Assembly: GCA_015490395.1 (NCBI GenBank)
Contig: WFXX01000327.1
Location: forward strand, 1-5,163
Source: Gammaproteobacteria bacterium
Lineage (GTDB): Bacteria; Pseudomonadota; Gammaproteobacteria; DRLM01
Reading direction: 5' to 3'
DNA: 5,163 bases
Shown here: piece after piece, positions 1 through 3,521 of the stretch
How the letters are laid out: every line of letters starts with the position of its first letter
Numbering within the stretch: the stretch's first letter is position 1
Position numbers and translations under genes: made by a program
Notes under the pieces: generated by a model
What the model saw: only the letters and a program-made list of their open reading frames with translations
Databases searched by the model: none
Told to the model about the DNA's origin: nothing

Positions 1-2
1 CC

Positions 3-32
3 CGGCGCCGGCGGCGCCGGCGGCGCCGCCGG
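3..32. repeat. Short GC-only 9-bp tandem repeat
   Basis: Positions 3-11 and 12-20 are identical copies of CGGCGCCGG, and 21-29 is a third copy with one change at its last base (CGGCGCCGC). The stretch has no A or T from 1 to 32 and every unit contains the palindrome GGCGCC. One reading frame (from position 2) gives a Pro/Ala-rich string of the kind found in linkers or C-terminal tails. Another (from position 3) gives poly-Arg, then a Ser/Ala/Pro-rich tail ending at TGA 102-104, six bases before the mtnB start. I cannot decide which frame, if any, is coding, so the remainder of 1-110 is left without a gene call. No promoter-like AT-rich element is visible in it. Confidence 0.6.
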
Positions 33-110
33 ACACGGCGCGGCGGCGAGGCGGGCCCCTCCCCCGCGGCCTCCTCCTCGGCCTCTACCCCGGCCGGGGG
101 TTGAGCTGCG

Positions 111-743
111 GTGGCTCGGGATCTGGACCGGATGCCCACGCGGGAGGCCCTGGCGGCCGCGGCCCGGGATTTCCATGCCCGCGGCTGGATGGCCGGCACC
201 GCAGGCAACCTCTCCGCCCGCGAGCCCGGTGACCGGCGCGCCTTCTGGATCACAGCCAGCGGCCGGCCCAAGGGACGGCTGGGGCCGGAGGACTTGGTGC
301 GGGTGCAGGTAGCGGACGGGGCCGTGGTGGAGCGCCTGGATCCCGAGGCCCGCCCCTCCGCGGAGACCGCCATCCATCGGGCCGTCTACGCCGCCCTGCC
401 CCAGGTGGGGGCTTGCTTCCACGTGCACACCGTGGAGGCCTGTTTGGCCTCTTGGGCCGCCCGCGGGCCCGAGCTCCCGCTCCCGCCCCTGGAGATGCTC
501 AAGGGGCTGGGGATCATGGAGGAGCACCCCGAGGTAGGTCTGCCCCTGTTCGAGAACCGGGCCGACGTGGAGGCCCTGGCTAGAGATGTGGCCGCACGGC
601 TGCAGCGAGAGCCGCCCCGCCTCCCGGCACTCCTCATCCGGCGGCACGGGCTCACCGTCTGGGGCGCCAGCCCCCAGGAGGCCTACAACCGGGTGGAGCT
701 GCTGGCCTTCATCCTCGAGTACCTGACCCGGGGCGGGCGCTGA
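111..743 (+). CDS. mtnB: Methylthioribulose-1-phosphate dehydratase (class II aldolase/adducin fold)
   Basis: This enzyme dehydrates 5-methylthioribulose-1-phosphate to 2,3-diketo-5-methylthiopentyl-1-phosphate in the cytosolic methionine salvage pathway (EC 4.2.1.109). The 210-residue product matches MtnB along its whole length: GWMAGTAGNLSAR (25-37), ASGRPKG (49-55), RPSAETAIH (81-89), HVHT (104-107), EMLKGLG (128-134), GLPLFENRADVEALA (143-157) and RRHGLTVWG (177-185). H104, H106 and H179 are the expected zinc ligands. E128 lies 22 residues after H106, the same spacing as the catalytic Glu139 of the human homologue APIP. The GTG start at 111 has only a weak upstream G-run (96-100). ATG 132 (residue 8) is an equally possible start and would still keep all motifs. 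No promoter is seen upstream and a stop codon in another frame ends at 104, so read-through from an upstream gene is likely. The usual partners mtnC and mtnD do not follow; the next gene is convergent and overlaps the last 35 bp. Confidence 0.92.
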   Translation: MARDLDRMPTREALAAAARDFHARGWMAGTAGNLSAREPGDRRAFWITASGRPKGRLGPEDLVRVQVADGAVVERLDPEARPSAETAIHRAVYAALPQVGACFHVHTVEACLASWAARGPELPLPPLEMLKGLGIMEEHPEVGLPLFENRADVEALARDVAARLQREPPRLPALLIRRHGLTVWGASPQEAYNRVELLAFILEYLTRGGR

Positions 744-1806
744 GGCGCGTGGCCATCGGCCGCTCGGCCCCGGCCGCAGGGCCCTCTGTAGCGGGGGCCT
801 CCTGAGGGGCGTCCATGGCGCACCGGAAGCCTACGTCCAGCATCCGGGCCCCGGGGTCCAGATAGAAGCGATAGGCCCCGCGCTGGAACTCGCGTAAGGC
901 GTAGTGGCCCTCCCGTCCCCAGGCCGCGCCGCGGATGACCTTGTAACGCTTCCCGAAGGCTTCGCTGCGGTAGTCGCTGCCCGGATAGGGCAGGTACCAG
1001 TCTTGCACCCACTCCGAGACGTTGCCCGCCATGTCGTAGACACCATAGGGGGAGCGGTCCTTCTCATAGGAGCCCACCGGGGCCACCCCGTCCGGCCAGG
1101 ACTCCTCCCCGGTGTTGCTGGCATGGGCCAGCCAGCGGTTCCCCCACGGATACTCCTGCCCGTGGGGGCCCCGGGCGGCTTTCTCCCACTCGGCCTCGGT
1201 GGGCAGCCGCTTACCGGCCCAGGCGCAGTAGTCGTGCGCCTCCTGCCAGGTGACCTCGGTCACCGGCTCCCGGTCCATACGGGCCAAGTGCCGCTCGATG
1301 CGCGCGAGCAGCTCGTCCCGAGCCAGACGACGGGTATCCACGTCCTCCCGGAAGACGTAGGCCACCAGGCGGCGCAGCCGCTCCAGGTCCAGCTCCCGGA
1401 GCCGGTCCCGCCGCAGGGCCAGCAGGTAGCCGTTGCGGGCCCAGTGGGGCGGGGGCGGCCGGCCGGTGGCGGCCACGAACCGGGCGTACTGGGCGTTGGT
1501 GACCTCGTAGCGGTCGATGTAATAGGCGGGCAGCTCCACCACGTGGCGGGGGTGCTCGTCCAGAAAAAGGGGCTTGATCATGCCCATGCCGACCTGCTGG
1601 TCCGGGGTGGGCCGGCGGTCGCTCCCCATCACGAAGGGTCCTGCCGGCACGAGCACCATGCCGGGCGGAGGGGCGGCCTGGACGGCTCCCCCCAGCAGGG
1701 CGGCTCCCCCCAGCAGGAGGCCCAGGGCCAAGCCCATGGGATGGCTTCGGGCCTGCGGCCCGCGCCCAAGGTGCCTCCAGCGGGCAAGCCCCTCGGCGGC
1801 CTCCAT
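709..1806 (-). CDS. Exported SUMF1/FGE-fold protein lacking the FGE catalytic cysteines
   Basis: The product has 365 residues and belongs to the formylglycine-generating-enzyme sulfatase (SUMF1) fold family. Landmarks are GMVLVPAGPFVMGSD (49-63), DEHPRHVVELPAYYIDRYEVTNAQY (83-107; here split as DEHPRHVVEL, PAYYIDRYE and VTNAQY), EVTWQEAHDYCAWAGKRLP (184-202), TEAEWEKAARG (203-213), YPWGN (219-223), YDMAGNVSEW (257-266) and VGFRCA (325-330). ATG 1806 is chosen because GAGGGAGGGG (1812-1821 on the minus strand) lies five bases upstream. The N-terminus has basic residues, a hydrophobic run (24-41) and a signal-peptidase site after VQA (44), so export is predicted; ATG 1737 is an alternative start. 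The two catalytic cysteines of true FGE align with R298 and A303, so formylglycine formation is not expected. Residues about 122-180 form a charged, probably helical insertion where relatives have a short loop. Residues 331-365 are a low-complexity tail whose codons overlap mtnB. The biochemical role is unknown; the neighbouring divergent cytochrome c gene suggests a periplasmic redox context, which is inference only. Confidence 0.88.
   Translation of the reverse strand: MEAAEGLARWRHLGRGPQARSHPMGLALGLLLGGAALLGGAVQAAPPPGMVLVPAGPFVMGSDRRPTPDQQVGMGMIKPLFLDEHPRHVVELPAYYIDRYEVTNAQYARFVAATGRPPPPHWARNGYLLALRRDRLRELDLERLRRLVAYVFREDVDTRRLARDELLARIERHLARMDREPVTEVTWQEAHDYCAWAGKRLPTEAEWEKAARGPHGQEYPWGNRWLAHASNTGEESWPDGVAPVGSYEKDRSPYGVYDMAGNVSEWVQDWYLPYPGSDYRSEAFGKRYKVIRGAAWGREGHYALREFQRGAYRFYLDPGARMLDVGFRCAMDAPQEAPATEGPAAGAERPMATRLSARPGSGTRG
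1683..1717. repeat. 18-bp-period direct repeat within the signal peptide codons
   Basis: CGGCTCCCCCCAGCAGG occurs at 1683-1699 and again, without a mismatch, at 1701-1717, giving a period of 18 bp (six codons). Read on the minus strand it encodes LLGGAA followed by LLGGAV, the end of the hydrophobic core of the SUMF1-like protein's signal peptide. The arrangement looks like an in-frame tandem duplication that lengthened the hydrophobic segment. Confidence 0.8.
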
Positions 1807-1859
1807 GGTGGCCCCTCCCTCGGTGGTCCTGCCAACGGCTGAGCGCCGTGCTCGGACTT

Positions 1860-1888
1860 TACATAGCGCGCCTGGGCGGCGGGCGCAA
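1860..1888 (-). promoter_or_regulatory. Weak candidate promoter for the SUMF1-like gene
   Basis: On the minus strand TTGCGC (1883-1888) and TATGTA (1860-1865) are separated by 17 bases. Each hexamer matches the sigma70 consensus at only three of six positions. It is the best leftward candidate I can see between the start codon at 1806 and the opposing promoter. It would give a leader of roughly 45 nt. Confidence 0.25.
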
Positions 1889-1905
1889 GGGAGGCTCGAC
1901 CTTTC

Positions 1906-1934
1906 TTGACACCCCCCAGGGGGCGTGGCATAAA
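1906..1934 (+). promoter_or_regulatory. Sigma70-type promoter for the cytochrome c gene
   Basis: A perfect -35 hexamer TTGACA (1906-1911) is followed after exactly 17 bases by CATAAA (1929-1934, four of six matches to TATAAT). TG at 1926-1927 sits one base ahead of it, as in an extended -10 element. Transcription would begin near 1940-1942, leaving a leader of about 160 nt before the cytochrome start. The spacer contains the dyad CCCCCAGGGGG (1913-1923), which could be an operator or simply a GC-rich coincidence. Confidence 0.6.
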
Positions 1935-2034
1935 GCGCCATCGGGCCTCAGCAGGCCTGTCTCGAGAAGAGGGAGCATGGGGGAGGGCGTGCTGCCTTCA
2001 TCAGAGGGGTACGGCGGGCCTCCACCCTGTTGCG

Positions 2035-2066
2035 AGCCCGAGGCGCGGCAGGCCGGGCCTCGGGCT
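2035..2066 (+). promoter_or_regulatory. Strong hairpin in the cytochrome c mRNA leader
   Basis: AGCCCGAGGC (2035-2044) is perfectly complementary to GCCTCGGGCT (2057-2066), a 10-bp GC-rich stem. The 12-base interior can add three more pairs (CGG 2046-2048 with CCG 2053-2055) around a CAGG tetraloop. No T-run follows, so it is not an intrinsic terminator. It ends about 20 bases before the ribosome binding site at 2087. It could stabilise the transcript or modulate translation; the sequence does not decide between these. Confidence 0.5.
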
Positions 2067-2086
2067 GGACATGGGAAGCCACAAAC

Positions 2087-2093
2087 AAAGGAG
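2087..2093 (+). promoter_or_regulatory. Ribosome binding site of the cytochrome c gene
   Basis: AAAGGAG ends eight bases before ATG 2102. It fixes the start of the cytochrome gene and rules out the in-frame upstream GTG/ATG-type extensions, because the signal peptide begins right at this ATG. The surrounding stretch, from about 2080 to 2096, is conspicuously A-rich for this window, which would keep the site unstructured. Confidence 0.85.
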
Positions 2094-2101
2094 AAGGCGA
2101 C

Positions 2102-2440
2102 ATGAAAGCACGTTGGTTGACCGTTTCCGCCGCGGCCGTGGCCCTGTTCGGCGCAAGCCAGGCCTTCGCGGCCGAGATGCCGCCGCTGGCCAAGAAGAGC
2201 GGCTGCACCGCCTGCCATGCCATCGACCACAAGGTGGTGGGCCCGGCCTGGATGGACGTGTCCAAGCGCTACGCAGGCGATGCCGGCGCCAAGGACAAGC
2301 TGGTGAACAGGGTCAAGACCGGCGGCAAGGGCAACTGGACGGAGGTCACCGGCGGCGTGCCCATGCCTCCGTACTCGCCGCGGGTCTCCGACGGCGACAT
2401 CGCCGAGCTGGTGGACTTCATCCTGGGCCTGGCCAAGTAA
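2102..2440 (+). CDS. Periplasmic monohaem class I cytochrome c (c-551/c-552-like)
   Basis: The gene encodes a small soluble electron carrier of 112 residues. A classical signal peptide (MKAR, hydrophobic core, cleavage predicted after AFA at residue 23) leads to a mature protein of about 89 residues, close to the 80-90 usual for the c-551/c-552 group. The haem site is CTACH (35-39), with Cys35 and Cys38 for covalent attachment and His39 as axial ligand. Met88 in GGVPMPPY is the expected sixth ligand. HAIDHKVVGPAW (39-50) and the C-terminal helix around SDGDIAELVDFILGL (96-110) also fit the family. Such proteins shuttle electrons in the periplasm to terminal oxidases, nitrite reductases or from sulfur-oxidising enzymes; the specific partner cannot be read from this window. 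The gene has its own promoter (1906-1934), a structured leader and its own terminator, so it is probably monocistronic. It is divergent from the SUMF1-like gene. Confidence 0.94.
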   Translation: MKARWLTVSAAAVALFGASQAFAAEMPPLAKKSGCTACHAIDHKVVGPAWMDVSKRYAGDAGAKDKLVNRVKTGGKGNWTEVTGGVPMPPYSPRVSDGDIAELVDFILGLAK

Positions 2441-2456
2441 GGCCCGAGGCGACGAC

Positions 2457-2493
2457 ACAGGGGCCGGTCCGGGGGGACCGGCCCCTGTTCTTT
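2457..2493 (+). terminator. Intrinsic terminator after the cytochrome c gene
   Basis: A perfect 14-bp stem pairs 2457-2470 (ACAGGGGCCGGTCC) with 2475-2488 around a GGGG loop, followed by TTCTTT (2488-2493 region). It begins 17 bases after the cytochrome stop codon. On the opposite strand no T-run follows, so it works rightward only. It insulates glyQ from cytochrome transcription. Confidence 0.9.
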
Positions 2494-2541
2494 ATGAGCC
2501 TCGCCCCCGCGGGCTAGGAGCGCGGGCGCCTTCTGTCCGCT

Positions 2542-2547
2542 TATAAT
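2542..2547 (+). promoter_or_regulatory. Candidate -10 element of the glyQS operon
   Basis: A perfect TATAAT lies in an otherwise GC-rich gap between the terminator and glyQ. No recognisable -35 hexamer is found at 16-18 bases upstream, and there is no TG extension. Transcription would start near 2553-2555, giving a leader of about 30 nt. The element is credible because of its position and the rarity of AT-rich hexamers here. Confidence 0.5.
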
Positions 2548-2582
2548 CGCCGCCTCCACGGCCCCGCGGTCTCCGCTCGAGC

Positions 2583-3521
2583 ATGACGGCAGTGACGCAG
2601 CCCCCCGCCACCTTCCAGGATCTGGTGCTGGCCCTGCAGGCCTACTGGGCTGGGCAGGGCTGCGTGCTGCTCCAGCCCTACGACAAGGAGGTGGGCGCCG
2701 GCACTTTCCATCCCGGCACCTTCCTGCGTGCCGTGGGCCCGGAGCCCTGGCGCGCCGCCTACGTGCAGCCCTCCCGGCGGCCCACCGACGGCCGCTACGG
2801 CGACAACCCCAACCGCCTGCAGCACTACTACCAGTTCCAGGTGGTGCTCAAGCCCTCGCCCCCGGACATCCAGGAGCTGTACCTGGCGTCCCTAAGGCAT
2901 CTGGGGATCGATCCCCTGGTGCACGACGTGCGCTTCGTGGAGGACAACTGGGAGTCGCCCACGCTGGGGGCCTGGGGCCTGGGCTGGGAGGTGTGGCTCA
3001 ACGGCATGGAGGTGACCCAGTTCACCTATTTCCAGCAGGTGGGGGGGCTGGAGTGCCGGCCGGTGATGGGTGAGATCACCTATGGCCTGGAGCGCATCGC
3101 CATGTACCTGCAGGGGGTGGAGAGCGTCTACGAGCTGCTCTGGGCCGAGGGCCCCCAGGGGCGTGTCACCTACGGGGACGTGTTTCATCAGAACGAGGTG
3201 GAGCAGTCGGCCTACAACTTCGAGCAGGCGGACGTGCCCGCCCTGCGGGAGGCCTTCGAGACCTGCGAGCGGGAGTGCCGCCGCCTGGTGGAGGCGGGCC
3301 TGCCCCTGCCGGCGTACGACCAGGTGCTGGGGGCCTCCCACGCCTTCAACCTGCTCGATGCCCGCCGGGCCCTGTCGGTGACCGAGCGGCAGCGCTTCAT
3401 CCTCCGGGTGCGGGCCCTGGCCCGGGCGGTGGCCGAGGCCTACCTGGCCCGCCGGGAGGCCCTGGGCTTCCCCCTCCTGGCCCGGGAGGGGGCGGCGGAC
3501 GGAGGAGGCGGCCGTGGCTGA
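2583..3521 (+). CDS. glyQ: Glycyl-tRNA synthetase alpha subunit
   Basis: GlyQ is the catalytic-core subunit of the bacterial alpha2-beta2 glycyl-tRNA synthetase (EC 6.1.1.14), which attaches glycine to tRNA-Gly in the cytosol. The 312-residue product aligns with the well-known GlyQ family from near its N-terminus. Landmarks are FQDLVLALQAYW (11-22), EVGAGTFHP (36-44), the class II motif 2 region AYVQPSRRPTDGRYG (59-73) with NRLQHYYQF (77-85), FVEDNWESPTLGAWGLGWE (118-136), GMEVTQFTYFQQVGGLE (141-157), the motif 3 region GEITYGLERIAMY (163-175), and YGDVFHQNEVEQ (197-208). It is about nine residues longer than the E. coli protein (303). The extra part is a glycine-rich C-terminal tail after LGFPLLA. 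ATG 2583 is the only sensible start: no in-frame start precedes it in the short gap. There is no clear Shine-Dalgarno sequence ahead of it. The last 8 bp overlap glyS. Confidence 0.98.
   Translation: MTAVTQPPATFQDLVLALQAYWAGQGCVLLQPYDKEVGAGTFHPGTFLRAVGPEPWRAAYVQPSRRPTDGRYGDNPNRLQHYYQFQVVLKPSPPDIQELYLASLRHLGIDPLVHDVRFVEDNWESPTLGAWGLGWEVWLNGMEVTQFTYFQQVGGLECRPVMGEITYGLERIAMYLQGVESVYELLWAEGPQGRVTYGDVFHQNEVEQSAYNFEQADVPALREAFETCERECRRLVEAGLPLPAYDQVLGASHAFNLLDARRALSVTERQRFILRVRALARAVAEAYLARREALGFPLLAREGAADGGGGRG
3501..3508 (+). promoter_or_regulatory. Ribosome binding site of glyS, inside glyQ
   Basis: GGAGGAGG lies five bases ahead of GTG 3514 and decides that start. It is embedded in the last codons of glyQ, where it encodes part of the glycine-rich tail, so the beta subunit is initiated by ribosomes finishing glyQ or arriving directly at this site. 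Confidence 0.85.

Noticed and set aside
1..110. 3' end of an upstream gene ending at TGA 102-104
   Set aside because: The frame begins with ten Arg codons generated by the 9-bp repeat and there is too little sequence to recognise a family, so no CDS is called.
757..776. Inverted repeat CGGCCG...CGGCCG just after mtnB as a terminator
   Set aside because: Six GC pairs with no T-run on either strand, and the sequence lies inside the C-terminal codons of the SUMF1-like gene.
904..1842. Long open frame on the plus strand opposite the SUMF1-like gene
   Set aside because: It is a shadow of the antisense gene: the product is a Gly/Pro/Val/His-rich string with no family resemblance, and the opposite strand has clear SUMF1 motifs.
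2407..2414. GCTGGTGG octamers (also 3681-3688) identical to the E. coli Chi site
   Set aside because: Both lie within Leu-Val codons of GC-rich genes, and the octamer is expected often by chance at this composition; Chi sequences also differ between bacterial groups.
1859..2458. A 199-codon minus-strand frame across the intergenic region and the cytochrome gene
   Set aside because: It covers the cytochrome gene, its promoter and leader in antisense, and shows no recognisable domain or ribosome binding site.
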